Origin: Hyphomicrobiales bacterium
GTDB lineage: Bacteria > Pseudomonadota > Alphaproteobacteria > Rhizobiales > Rhizobiaceae
Assembly: GCA_900466575.1 (NCBI GenBank)
Contig: UBMP01000025.1
Span: 1-64,000 of the forward strand
DNA: 64,000 nucleotides
Reading direction: 5' to 3'
Every line of letters begins with the position of its first letter. Within the stretch, counting starts at the first letter, position 1. Shown piece after piece: positions 25,727 to 35,728 of this stretch. Under the pieces are notes generated by a model. The model saw only the letters and a list, made by a program, of their open reading frames with translations. It made no database searches and had not been told where the DNA came from. The position numbers were made by a program, and so were the translations under genes.

Positions 25727-27712
25727 GGGTTTCAAATTCTCGATGTTTCAGACATTTTCGATCGATGCAAAAGACGGTTTATCAAAGTCATGCGCGCCGG
25801 AGAATATTGGAATTCCGGAAATATCACGAAATCCGTCGCGCAACCGGCGACTATTGCCGCTTTGGGGTTCGAAGAGCCCGAGGGGACGCTGCCGGACGAC
25901 GAGGCGCGCCTCTTCTCTAGACTTGGTATCGGCAAACCGACCCTGGTTGCAGCCTTCCTGAAGGCGCGGCGGAATGGGACCACGATCGAACGCGAACTGA
26001 TCGCAGACGGCCTGCTTGATCCCTCTATCTTCTACGAGGCCCTGGCGGACTGGCTGGGCTTGCCGTTTTTTCCCTCGATCAATCCCGCCAATGTCTTCCT
26101 GACGGATACGATGGATAGCCAGCTTTCCAAAGGGCCGCTGTTGCGGCTCAGCCGTCCGTCGCTCCCGGCGCAACTGGTGATCGCCCCCGAAGCGCGCCAT
26201 GCCATCGCGCTGCGCGACCAGCTCGAGGCGGCCCCGCATATGCGCGAGGGTCTTGCCGTTGCGGCGCCGCAGACGATCCGTGACGCGATCTGGCAGGCCA
26301 ACCGCCAGCTCCGCGTCGAGAATGTCACTGATCGGCTGTTCGGCGACGCGCCCGCCTTCAGCGCACGAGTTGTCCTGACCGGCTGGCAGGGCTATGTGCT
26401 CGGCGTCCTCTCCGTCAGCTTTCCGCTCGCCGCCGTCGCATGGCCTGAGCCGGTTCTGTTTCTGATCCATATTGCATTGAGTGCTATCTATCTGCTTGCC
26501 ATCGGGCTTCGCGCGGCGGCTCTCAAGCTCGGTCTTCGAGAGGGCGCGGCCCTTCCCGTGGTATCAACTTCCAACGGCGATCCGTTACCCGTTTATACCG
26601 TTCTGGTCGCGGCATACCGGGAAGAGGCGATGGTTCCGCAGATGATTGCCGCGCTCGACCGCCTCGACTGGCCGAAATCGCTGCTCGACATCAAGATCGT
26701 CTGCGAGGCGGATGATCATCAAACGATCGCGGTGGTGCGCCAGCATGCCAGGGAGCCGCATTATGAAATTGTCGAGGTGCCGGCACAGGGTCCCCGCACG
26801 AAGCCGAAGGCGCTTGACTATGCGCTGGCCGGTGCACGGGGCGACTATGTCGTCATCTTCGATGCGGAGGACCGGCCGCATCCACGGCAGTTGCGGGAGG
26901 CCCATGCGCGCTTCTCGACGGCACCGGAGGCGCTGGCCTGCCTGCAGGCACCGCTTAACATTTCCAATGCGCGCGACAGCCGGATTGCAGCCATCTTCGC
27001 GCTCGAATATGCTGGCCTCTTCCGCAGCCTTCTCCCCCTTCTCGCGCGCCTCGGCCTGCCGATGCCGCTGGGCGGCACGTCCAACCACTTCCGTCGCGCC
27101 GCGCTGGAGGCGGCAGGCGCGTGGGATCCCTTCAACGTGACCGAAGACGCCGATCTCGGCATCCGCCTGCACCGAATGGGCTATCGCTGCGGCGTTTTGC
27201 AGCTTCCGACCCTGGAAGATGCGCCCACAGACTGGCTGGTTTGGCGCGCGCAGCGGTCACGTTGGTTCAAGGGCTGGCTGCAGACAGTGCTCGTGCATTT
27301 CCGTGCCCCCTCGCACCTCTATGCGCAAATCGGCGCCGCGGGCCTTGCCGCGCTGTTCCTGACGACGGGTGGCATGCTGTTTTCGGCGCTGGCGCATCCG
27401 CTTCTAGCCATTTTCATTCTTCGTTCAATCTGGCTGTTCGCCAGCGGCGCATGGCTGGCCGTGGGGCTTGCCGAACAGGTGCTCTTTGCCGTGGATGTTG
27501 CCAATATCGTTGGCAGCTACTGTCTCTTTGCGATCCTGGGGCGCAAACCGATGAGCGCTGAGGAGCGGGCGGAGGTAGGAAGCCCTTGGGCGGGCGTTCC
27601 CTTCTACTGGATGATGCTCTCGTTGGCCGCATGGCAGGCTGTCAAGGAGCTTTCGGCCAACCCCTTCCTCTGGCGAAAGACGCCGCATGCGCCCTCCACA
27701 GAGGCAGTCGCA

Positions 27713-29014
<1,302 letters not shown>

Positions 29015-29029
29015 GTCTCTGCCCTGGAT

Positions 29030-29047
29030 TTATAGCATGTGCTATAA
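29030..29047. promoter_or_regulatory. MntR-type operator between mntH and mntR
   Basis: TTATAGC-ATGT-GCTATAA, a 7-bp inverted repeat with a 4-base spacer. It resembles the E. coli MntR box core TAGC-N4-GCTA and lies 16 bases upstream of the mntH start. The adjacent mntR gene makes the assignment strong. Confidence 0.8.
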
Positions 29048-29165
29048 TAATTAGCTTCTGACAAGTTCATGTCAATAAGGCGGCGTGATTAATTTTCCGC
29101 TTGCCGCCGACGCGCAACGCGTTCAGAAAGCCGGAGAAACCGCGGCAGCCAATCACGGGCGGGGC

Positions 29166-29624
29166 ATGGCAAAACGGAAACCGAAAGAAGCGGAAGACGC
29201 GCTGGCTCCCGCCGGAACACGGGCGGCCGCCTTTCGGCAGGCGCGTGACGCGCGGCGTTCGGAGCTTCTGGAAGATTATGTCGAACTGATTGATGATCTC
29301 GTGCGGGCCACCGGCGAGGCGCGGCAGGTCGACATCGCGGCCTATCTCGGTGTCGCGCAGCCGACAGTCGCGCGTATGCTCAACCGCCTGTCAGACGCCG
29401 GACTCATCGAGAAACGCCCCTACCGTGGCATATTCTTGAGCGAAGCGGGCACCAAGCTTGCGGAAGAAGGCCGCGCCCGCCACGCGATCGTCGAGACCTT
29501 TCTCACCGATATCGGCATAGACCCAGAAATCGCCAGCTGCGACGCCGAGGGCATCGAGCACCATGTGAGCCGCGAGACGCTTGCGGCCTTCAAGGCCTAT
29601 TCGGACAAGAAGCGGGGAAAGTAA
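29166..29624 (+). CDS. mntR: Manganese-responsive DtxR-family repressor
   Basis: 152 residues, the size of E. coli MntR. The winged helix-turn-helix is [49 protein letters not shown]. The dimerisation/metal domain follows ([31 protein letters not shown]) with the expected acidic, Cys and His ligands. I use the ATG at 29166, which gives the family length; the frame extends 27 codons further upstream. Many rhizobia use the Fur-like Mur for Mn instead, so the MntR/mntH pair is notable. It should repress mntH when Mn is plentiful. Confidence 0.9.
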   Translation: MAKRKPKEAEDALAPAGTRAAAFRQARDARRSELLEDYVELIDDLVRATGEARQVDIAAYLGVAQPTVARMLNRLSDAGLIEKRPYRGIFLSEAGTKLAEEGRARHAIVETFLTDIGIDPEIASCDAEGIEHHVSRETLAAFKAYSDKKRGK

Positions 29625-29644
29625 GCAGATCAGACTCAAGATGC

Positions 29645-29718
29645 TGGAGCGGGTGAAGGGAATCGAACCCTCGTATTCAGCTTGGGAAGCTGCTGCTCTA
29701 CCATTGAGCTACACCCGC
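29645..29718 (-). tRNA. tRNA-Gly (anticodon CCC)
   Basis: Read on the minus strand it folds as a full cloverleaf: acceptor GCGGGTG, D-arm GCTC...GAGC, anticodon loop TTCCCAA giving CCC, T-arm with GGTTCGATTCC, and encoded CCA. The first pair of the anticodon stem is a G-A mismatch. It closely resembles bacterial tRNA-Gly(CCC). Confidence 0.95.
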
Positions 29719-30051
29719 TTCACGACCTGACGGCCTGCTGGCACAAATCCAACACTCGCTCCGTTTTGTCAAGCCGCGGCAGCACATTAGGGCTGAGAGC
29801 GATCGGCACGCAGACGCGTAACAAAAATACATCTCATGTAATAAAAATATTGCTGAAATAATATCTGAAGAATTTCTGATGCAGTCGTACCCTTGAACAC
29901 CATAACCCGCAGTTTCGTTATTCCGAACACGCGAGAATTCAGGGAAAAACCGCAAGAAGCCGCATTGCAATCGTGCAGGTTCCCCGATTATAAGCGTCTT
30001 CCGAAAACTTCTGATTATCGTCAATTTTTCCTGCGGAAACGGCCGAAGCCC
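29719..30051. other. AT-rich upstream region of the diguanylate cyclase gene
   Basis: 333 bases without a supported gene. The stretch at 29820-29880 is strikingly AT-rich for this genome (AATAATATCTGAAGAATTTC), suitable for a promoter or DNA-bending site. An in-frame extension of the downstream gene back to a TTG at 29893 is possible, but those 53 residues read as non-conserved. Confidence 0.5.
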
Positions 30052-31239
30052 ATGGCCAATGCGAATTATCTCTTCGCCGTGAACTTTGCCATCGGGCTGG
30101 CTTTCTCGCTGGCCTTTATCGGCATTGCACGGTCGCAGCGCGTGACCATGGGATATTGGTGCGCTGCCGGATTTTTGCTGGCGTCCTCGACGGTTGGACT
30201 GGAAGCGCTTCTTCCGCACACGACCGTGCCGGCCCTGATGTCCTTCCTGTCCTTTTCGTGCCTTTTGACGGCGTTGACACTGGTTGCTGTCGGTCTGTTC
30301 ATCAACTTCACGAAATGGTCGCCCTGGCCTCTGCTTGCAATCTATCTGGCGTTCGAAATCGCATTTCCGCTCGTCATCGCGCCGGCCAAGCGGGACACGC
30401 TGTTCCACGCCTTTGCCTATCAAACGCCGTTTGCCACGATGATGGCGATTGGCGGCATCGCGCTTCTCTCCGGCTCGCGGTTGCGCAAGAGCACTTACGA
30501 GCGCTTTCTGGCGATCGTGCTGCTACTCAGTTCCGCGCAATTTCTCTTCAAGGCGTTTCTCGCCCATACCCTCGGCTCGGGGTCAAACGTACAGACCTAC
30601 GTTTTCAGCACCTATGCCCAGTATTCGCAGACCATTTCGGCCATTTTGTCCATTCTCCTCGGCGTCAGCCTGATGCTGGTCGTGATGGAGGAAAGCAACT
30701 CGCGCACCCGCCACACGCTTCTGCGAGACCATCTCTCAGGCCTTTGGACGCGACGTGCGTTTTTCGAGCACAGCGAAGCCGCCCTGAAACGAAAGAAGGG
30801 CGGCGGGACGCCTGCGGTCATTCTCTGCGATCTCGATCACTTCAAGAAGATCAACGATACCTATGGGCACGCGGTGGGAGACGAGGTGATCCGTGTCTTT
30901 GCGGCGTGCCTTGAGGCCGCAGGCGGCGATGTCTGCGGGCGACTGGGTGGCGAGGAATTTGCCGCTCTCACGCTCAACTGCAACCCCTCCCTTGTCCAAC
31001 TCCATGTCGAGGCTGTCAGGGCACGCCTGCTCAACGTCGAATTCCAGCAGGAAGGCCTGAGACCCACGGCCAGTTTCGGGATTGCCATGATGAACCCGGA
31101 CGAGACCCTTTCCGAGGCCATCGGGCGCGCTGACGCGGCTCTCTATGAGGCGAAGGCGCGGGGCCGCAACCGCTTCGTCTTCTCGCGGAATGAAAAGGAC
31201 GTTGCATCGATTCTGCGGGAAGCACTTCTTCGCCGCTGA
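30052..31239 (+). CDS. Membrane-bound diguanylate cyclase (GGDEF)
   Basis: About 395 residues. Roughly six to seven membrane helices occupy the first 220 residues. The GGDEF domain follows: LLRDHLSGLWTRRAFFEHSE, CDLDHFKKINDTYGHAVGDEVIR, and the signature GRLGGEEFAAL (GGEEF, an active variant). It should make cyclic di-GMP from GTP at the inner membrane. The inhibitory I-site RxxD, five residues ahead of GGEEF, reads AGGD, so product inhibition is probably lost. There is no EAL domain. The signal sensed by the membrane part is unknown. Confidence 0.9.
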   Translation: MANANYLFAVNFAIGLAFSLAFIGIARSQRVTMGYWCAAGFLLASSTVGLEALLPHTTVPALMSFLSFSCLLTALTLVAVGLFINFTKWSPWPLLAIYLAFEIAFPLVIAPAKRDTLFHAFAYQTPFATMMAIGGIALLSGSRLRKSTYERFLAIVLLLSSAQFLFKAFLAHTLGSGSNVQTYVFSTYAQYSQTISAILSILLGVSLMLVVMEESNSRTRHTLLRDHLSGLWTRRAFFEHSEAALKRKKGGGTPAVILCDLDHFKKINDTYGHAVGDEVIRVFAACLEAAGGDVCGRLGGEEFAALTLNCNPSLVQLHVEAVRARLLNVEFQQEGLRPTASFGIAMMNPDETLSEAIGRADAALYEAKARGRNRFVFSRNEKDVASILREALLRR

Positions 31240-31263
31240 GGCTTTGGGCCTCTGGAGGGAGAC

Positions 31264-32637
31264 CTACGGGAGAACGATCCTGGCCGACAGGCCGCCGAGG
31301 GTCTCGTCGTTCTCCAGCTCGAATTCCATGGCATAAACGATGGCGATTTCGCGGACGATCGAAAGCCCAAGCCCCGTTCCGGGCTTCGCGCTGTCGAGGC
31401 GCCAGCCGCGGCGGGTCAGGTTCTCGAGTTCATCCTGAGGCACGCCCGGCCCGTCGTCGGCGACCTGGAACCACAGGCGGTCGCCATCGAGGCCCCAGCC
31501 GATGACAACGCGTGCCTTTGCCCATTTCGCTGCATTTTCGATAAGGTTGCCGGCGATCTCGCGGAAATCGCCCGGATCGACGGGCGCCATCAGCGACGCA
31601 GGCCCATCGGTGGAGAACGCGATCCTCTCGCCATCCGGCGTTCGGCTGACGGTGCGGATCACGTCACCTGCCAGCTTTGCGATGTCACTGTCGCCGCGGC
31701 GAAGATCCGGCGATGCCGCAATCCGTGAAAGCGCCAGCTCGCGCTCGACATGGGCACGCATGGCGGCAGCAAGATGATCGAGTTCGTCGGCCAGCGCGGT
31801 CTCTCCCCTTTCACGCAACGTAAGGGCATCGTTGGAGAGAACCGTCAGGGGCGTGCGCAGACCGTGGGCGAGATCGGCGGCCCGGCGGCGGGCTTTCTCG
31901 ATCATCAATCCCTGCGCATCGAGAAGCTGGTTCATCGCCGTGACGGTGGTCTGGAATTCTGCCGGATAATCACCCGTCAGGCGGCTGTCGCGCCGCTCGC
32001 GAATGCGGTTGATCCCCTCGCTCAGGGACGACAGCGGCCGAAGACCGAAGGCGAGCTGAGCCAGAGAGGCGCCCACCAGAAAGAGGCCAAGGGCCGCCAG
32101 CGCCGGCGCGAAATCGCGGATGAAGCCATTGCGTGCCTCTTCGAGCGCCGTTCCATTGATCGCGACGACGATACGGATCGCCCGCTGTCCGCCGGGCGCG
32201 GCCACGCGAACCATGCGTTCCAGGACGATCAGCGTCCGGCCTTCCGGCCCTGGCAGAAGATAATGATGAATGCTGCCATCCGTGTGGGTGTCGGAGGGCA
32301 GATCGAGCACGGTATCGAAGAGCGAAACCGATCGCATCGTCTGGCGGGCCGCATCATCGATGATCTGCCAGTAGAGTCCGCCATAGGGGATGCCAAAGCG
32401 CGGATCGAAGGGACCTGTGGGGCGCACAAGCCTGCCGTTCGCGTCAAAGGTCAGTGCGCCGGCAAGCGTATTGATCTGGTTGGTCAGTTCGAGATCGATC
32501 CGCTTGCGGATATTGTTGGAGAAAAGCGAGACGAGAAGGGCGGCCGTCAGCGCCAGGGCAAGCCCCACCGTGAGCGCGGACAGTACGAGGAAACGGCCGC
32601 GGATCGAGGACAACCATTTCATCCGCCGCACGCTCAT
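31264..32637 (-). CDS. Sensor histidine kinase, PhoQ/FeuQ-like
   Basis: 457 residues with two membrane spans (about 14-40 and 180-200) enclosing a periplasmic sensor of about 140 residues. A HAMP-like linker follows, then HisKA with the phospho-acceptor in DLAHGLRTPLTVL. HATPase_c has IAGNLIENAAKW, DDGPGVP and GTGLGLSIV. Its ATG overlaps the regulator's stop (ATGA), so the two-component pair is coupled. With the PepSY gene in front, the order matches the FeuN-FeuP-FeuQ arrangement I recall from Sinorhizobium; that identity is inferred. Confidence 0.92.
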   Translation of the reverse strand: MSVRRMKWLSSIRGRFLVLSALTVGLALALTAALLVSLFSNNIRKRIDLELTNQINTLAGALTFDANGRLVRPTGPFDPRFGIPYGGLYWQIIDDAARQTMRSVSLFDTVLDLPSDTHTDGSIHHYLLPGPEGRTLIVLERMVRVAAPGGQRAIRIVVAINGTALEEARNGFIRDFAPALAALGLFLVGASLAQLAFGLRPLSSLSEGINRIRERRDSRLTGDYPAEFQTTVTAMNQLLDAQGLMIEKARRRAADLAHGLRTPLTVLSNDALTLRERGETALADELDHLAAAMRAHVERELALSRIAASPDLRRGDSDIAKLAGDVIRTVSRTPDGERIAFSTDGPASLMAPVDPGDFREIAGNLIENAAKWAKARVVIGWGLDGDRLWFQVADDGPGVPQDELENLTRRGWRLDSAKPGTGLGLSIVREIAIVYAMEFELENDETLGGLSARIVLP

Positions 32638-33311
32638 GCCTTCACCTCACCTGGGTGGGCGATACGGTAACCGTAGCCGCGGCGCGTTTCGATGAGATCG
32701 CGGCCCAGCTTGCGTCGGAGCCGGCCGATCAGAACCTCGACCGAATTGCTCTCCCGCTCGAAATCCTGCGCATAGAGCTGTTCGGTGAGTTCCAGCTGGG
32801 TTACATGCCGGTCGCGATGCTGGAGGAGATGGTGAAGGCAGCGATATTCGAGTGGCGTCAGGTCGACAGGCGCGCCAGAGAGCGTCACCAACCTTGTCCG
32901 TGGATCGAGCGCAACATCGCCTGCCGACAGAACCGGATTGGCCTGCCCGGCGGAGCGGCGCAGGATGGCGCGCAGCCGCGCCAGCACTTCGGCCACCTGG
33001 AAGGGTTTGGCGAGATAATCGTCGGCGCCTGCGTCGATCCCTTCGACGCGCTCCTCCCAATTGCCACGCGCCGTCAGCACGAGAACCGGCATCTGCCGAC
33101 CCGCCTTGCGCCAGCGCTTGAGCACCGTCATGCCGTCCATGGATGGCAGACCCAGATCGAGGATCACGGCGGCAAAGTCCTCGCTGTCGCCGGCATACCA
33201 GCCGGATTCGCCGTCCCGTTCATGGGCAACGAGATAACCTGCGCGCTCCAGATGCGTGATGAGGTCGCGTGCGATCAGCGGGTCGTCTTCCACGAGAAGA
33301 ATGCGCATCAT
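32634..33311 (-). CDS. OmpR-family response regulator, PhoP/FeuP-like
   Basis: 225 residues. The receiver has acidic residues in LLVEDD, phospho-Asp in ILDLGLPSMDG, Thr in VLTARG and Lys in YLAKPF. The C-terminal winged helix ends in IETRRGYGYRIAHPG. It overlaps its kinase (ATGA) and its own start overlaps the stop of the PepSY gene, so three genes are translated as a chain. It probably binds 10-11-bp direct repeats; tandem 11-mers occur upstream at 33660-33681. Confidence 0.94.
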   Translation of the reverse strand: MMRILLVEDDPLIARDLITHLERAGYLVAHERDGESGWYAGDSEDFAAVILDLGLPSMDGMTVLKRWRKAGRQMPVLVLTARGNWEERVEGIDAGADDYLAKPFQVAEVLARLRAILRRSAGQANPVLSAGDVALDPRTRLVTLSGAPVDLTPLEYRCLHHLLQHRDRHVTQLELTEQLYAQDFERESNSVEVLIGRLRRKLGRDLIETRRGYGYRIAHPGEVKA

Positions 33312-33637
33312 TCGTTCTCGGTCTTCAGGATGGTGCCTGTCCTGGCATCCATATGGAGTTCGACCAGCCGGCCATCGGCCTGAAGCACCTTGAATTCATA
33401 GGTGAAAGCGCCGTGGCGGACGCGCGGCTCGATGCGAACGATATCGCCCGGAAAGCGCGCCGCCACGATTGCCTTCAATTCGGACAGGGGCTTCACCGTG
33501 CCGTTCTCAACGCCGCGCTGGATTGCATCGAGCCTCGCGCCCTCGTCGGTATCATCATCATCGTCGGCATAGGCACTCACCACCGCAAGGGCGAAGGCGG
33601 CAACTGCAAAGAGGATGGAAAGGACGGGAGCGCGCAT
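33308..33637 (-). CDS. Periplasmic PepSY-domain protein (possible FeuN-type modulator)
   Basis: 109 residues with a signal peptide (ILFAVAAFALAVVSAYA), an acidic stretch DDDDDTDEG and a single PepSY domain (PLSELKAIVAARFPGDIVRIEPRV...YEFKVLQADGRLVELHMDARTGTI). The stop overlaps the start of the response regulator (ATGA). A small periplasmic protein coupled to a PhoPQ-like pair suggests a modulator of the kinase, as FeuN is for FeuPQ. That function is inferred from position only. Confidence 0.85.
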   Translation of the reverse strand: MRAPVLSILFAVAAFALAVVSAYADDDDDTDEGARLDAIQRGVENGTVKPLSELKAIVAARFPGDIVRIEPRVRHGAFTYEFKVLQADGRLVELHMDARTGTILKTENE

Positions 33638-33659
33638 GATCGGACGCTAGCACGGCGAA

Positions 33660-33689
33660 GCTGAAATTTCGCTGACATTTTCCGTCAGC
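33660..33689. promoter_or_regulatory. Tandem 11-mers and inverted repeat in the divergent PepSY promoter
   Basis: GCTGAAATTTC (33660-33670) and GCTGACATTTT (33671-33681) are head-to-tail 11-mers with eight of eleven positions alike. The second also starts an inverted repeat GCTGAC-N7-GTCAGC. They lie in the 130-base gap between two divergent PepSY genes, a good position for the adjacent OmpR-type regulator. Binding is unproven. Confidence 0.5.
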
Positions 33690-33767
33690 CATCGCTCAGG
33701 TCATGGGCTGTAGGTTTGCTGCCAACGGTCGGACACAGGGTCTCGACCGCCAACCAGGAGCATTCCC

Positions 33768-34046
33768 ATGAAGAAACTTATCCTCGCTGCCACCCTCTTT
33801 TCCGCTCTCGCCGCCGGTGCCGCCTACGCCGAAGACGAAAGCACCAAGTGCGATGTGCCGAAGGACAAGTGGATGAGCGAAGATGCCATGAAGGCCAAGG
33901 CGAAGGAACTCGGCCTCGACGTTCGCAAGATCAAGGTCGAGAACGGCTGCTACGAAGTCTACGCCATCGACGCCAAGGGCAAGAAGGTCGAGCAGATCTT
34001 CAACCCGGAAACCGGCGTTCAGGTCGGCGCTGAAGGCAGCAACTGA
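33768..34046 (+). CDS. Small periplasmic PepSY-like protein
   Basis: 92 residues with a clear signal peptide (LILAATLFSALAAGAAYA) and a PepSY-type body (WMSEDAMKAKAKELGLDVRKIKVENGCYEVYAIDAKGKKVEQIFNPETG) with two Cys. It is coupled by TGATG to the cytochrome b561 gene. PepSY plus cytochrome b pairs are often under two-component control, and the divergent pair next door is the obvious candidate. The exact role is unknown. Confidence 0.85.
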   Translation: MKKLILAATLFSALAAGAAYAEDESTKCDVPKDKWMSEDAMKAKAKELGLDVRKIKVENGCYEVYAIDAKGKKVEQIFNPETGVQVGAEGSN

Positions 34047-34606
34047 TGACCGAGGTCTCGCTTGAAGGCCGGGAGATTCCCGGCCGGAGCGGCGACCGCG
34101 TGAAGGTGTGGGATCCGCTGGTGCGGATCTTCCACTGGTCGCTCGTCGCGCTGTTCGCCTTTTCCTTCGTCACGGGTGACGAATGGAAATATGCCCATAT
34201 CCGTTCGGGCTACGCGATCGGTATTCTGCTCGCTATTCGCATCGTCTGGGGCCTCGTTGGCACCCGGCATGCGCGGTTCACCAGCTTCATCTATTCGCCG
34301 CGCACGATCCTCGCGTTCCTCAAGGACAGCGTTTCGATGAAGGCCAGACGCTATGTCGGCCACAACCCCGCCGGCGGGGCGATGGTACTCCTGCTGATCG
34401 CGATGATTTCCGGCATCGTCACCACCGGCTACATGATGACCACGGATGCGTTCTGGGGCATCGAGTGGGTGGAGGACGTGCACAAAGCGCTCGTCTACTC
34501 GACGCTCGGCCTTATCGTGTTGCATGTCGCTGGCGTCGTGCTGGCCAGCGTCGAGCATCGGGAAAATCTCGCTCGCGCCATGATCACCGGCTGGAAGCGC
34601 CGCTGA
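34046..34606 (+). CDS. Cytochrome b561-domain membrane protein
   Basis: 186 residues with four membrane helices. The start VKVWDPLVRIFHWSLVALFAFSFVTGDEW is characteristic of the prokaryotic di-haem cytochrome b family. Candidate haem ligands are His in RIFHW, in EDVHKALVY and in LIVLHVAGV. It probably passes electrons between quinol and a periplasmic partner. Overlaps the stop of the small PepSY gene and is likely co-expressed with it. Confidence 0.9.
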   Translation: MTEVSLEGREIPGRSGDRVKVWDPLVRIFHWSLVALFAFSFVTGDEWKYAHIRSGYAIGILLAIRIVWGLVGTRHARFTSFIYSPRTILAFLKDSVSMKARRYVGHNPAGGAMVLLLIAMISGIVTTGYMMTTDAFWGIEWVEDVHKALVYSTLGLIVLHVAGVVLASVEHRENLARAMITGWKRR

Positions 34607-34772
34607 ACGCCTCTGCGAGCCCTGAAATGGGGCTCGCGAGAGCGCCTTCGGGATGATCACATCATCGCAAAAATGTTTTCTTCGATGCCGTTGAAGGCAA
34701 CAGGGCTTGGTCTATGAGATATGTGTTTATGGCCGTTCTTTCGGTCGCAGCCTCCAGGGGATACGCAAGCTC

Positions 34773-35144
34773 ATGAAAAACATCGTCAAAATCGGATTTC
34801 TGACCACTCTCGCGGCGGCAGCCATCGCAGGCAGCGCGTTTGCCGGCGATACCAAATGGGGCGCCTTTGCCGTCGATACGTCGGACAAGTCAAAAGCTCC
34901 CTATTATGGGGTCGGCGGTGGGGATACGGAGAAGGAAGCCTCCGACTACGCCATGAAATTCTGCAAGGAAGAGGGTGGCAAGGAATGCACGCTCGCCGTG
35001 ACCTATGAACAGTGCGGCGCACTCGCCTCCAACGGTAAATCGATCTGGTGGGGCGTTGCTCCCACGCAGAAGGATGCCGAGATGCAGGCGCTGCAGGGCT
35101 GCAAGGACGGAGAATGCAAGGTCGTGTCGTCCGACTGCAACTGA
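34773..35144 (+). CDS. Secreted DUF4189-family protein
   Basis: 123 residues with a signal peptide (IVKIGFLTTLAAAAIAGSAFA) and a DUF4189 body: WGAFAVDTSDKSKAPYYGVGGG, EASDYAMKFCKEEGGKECTL, WWGVAPTQKDAEMQALQGCKDGECKVVSSDC. Six Cys point to disulfides in the periplasm. Its function is unknown. The start is the ATG at 34773. A strong terminator follows directly. Confidence 0.82.
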   Translation: MKNIVKIGFLTTLAAAAIAGSAFAGDTKWGAFAVDTSDKSKAPYYGVGGGDTEKEASDYAMKFCKEEGGKECTLAVTYEQCGALASNGKSIWWGVAPTQKDAEMQALQGCKDGECKVVSSDCN

Positions 35145-35150
35145 AACTGA

Positions 35151-35182
35151 AAGCGGCGCCGGTTCTCGCCGGCGCCGCTTTT
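35151..35182 (+). terminator. Terminator after the DUF4189 gene
   Basis: A perfect 10-bp GC stem (GCGGCGCCGG / CCGGCGCCGC) with a 6-base loop and TTTT, seven bases after the stop. It may also serve the convergent DUF805 gene. Confidence 0.85.
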
Positions 35183-35201
35183 CCATTGCTTTCCGGTCTT
35201 A

Positions 35202-35597
35202 TCAGGCCTGAAGCGGATCTTCGCCGAAGCGGTTCGGGCCAGTCGTGCCCTTCAGGAAATAGGCCTCGATGAGAAACCAGATGCCGCCGATCAGCGGGAT
35301 CAACTGAATCAGGATAAACCAGCCGGACCGGCCGCGGTCATGTACGCGCTTGACGGCGACGGCAAGACCCGACCAAACGGCAAGAACCAGATACCCGAAG
35401 CCGATGATCAGGTACGGAATGGATGCCGCGCCCTCAACATGGAACGTGCCGTCTTCGCCAACCGAGCCGGGAACGACCTGCCAGAGAAGCGTCATGATGA
35501 CGCCGACAGCCGCAGCTGCCAGGATGTGGATCAGGAATGCAAACCAGATCTTCTTGCGATTGATGCGTCCTTGGAACGAAAAAAGAAGCTCTTTCAT
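35202..35597 (-). CDS. DUF805-family small membrane protein
   Basis: 131 residues with three to four membrane helices. FSFQGRINRKKIWFAFLI at the start and VKRVHDRGRSGWFILIQLIPLIGGIW in the second half are DUF805 signatures, and the C-terminus GPNRFGEDPL is typical. The ATG at 35597 follows GAGGG. Function unknown. Confidence 0.88.
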   Translation of the reverse strand: MKELLFSFQGRINRKKIWFAFLIHILAAAAVGVIMTLLWQVVPGSVGEDGTFHVEGAASIPYLIIGFGYLVLAVWSGLAVAVKRVHDRGRSGWFILIQLIPLIGGIWFLIEAYFLKGTTGPNRFGEDPLQA

Positions 35598-35728
35598 AAT
35601 ACCCTCACGCTGAAAAAGTTTACAACTCCCTAATCCAGGCCTGACGATTGTCAACGAAGCGAGGACAATCATCTCAGAAATGTTCGAGAATCGTACGCGT
35701 GATGGTTAACCGCAGGTGGCTGCTGAGC

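Noticed and set aside
29893-30051. Extended N-terminus of the diguanylate cyclase
   Set aside because: The extra 53 codons begin at a TTG without a ribosome site and encode non-hydrophobic sequence ahead of a clear membrane-domain start.
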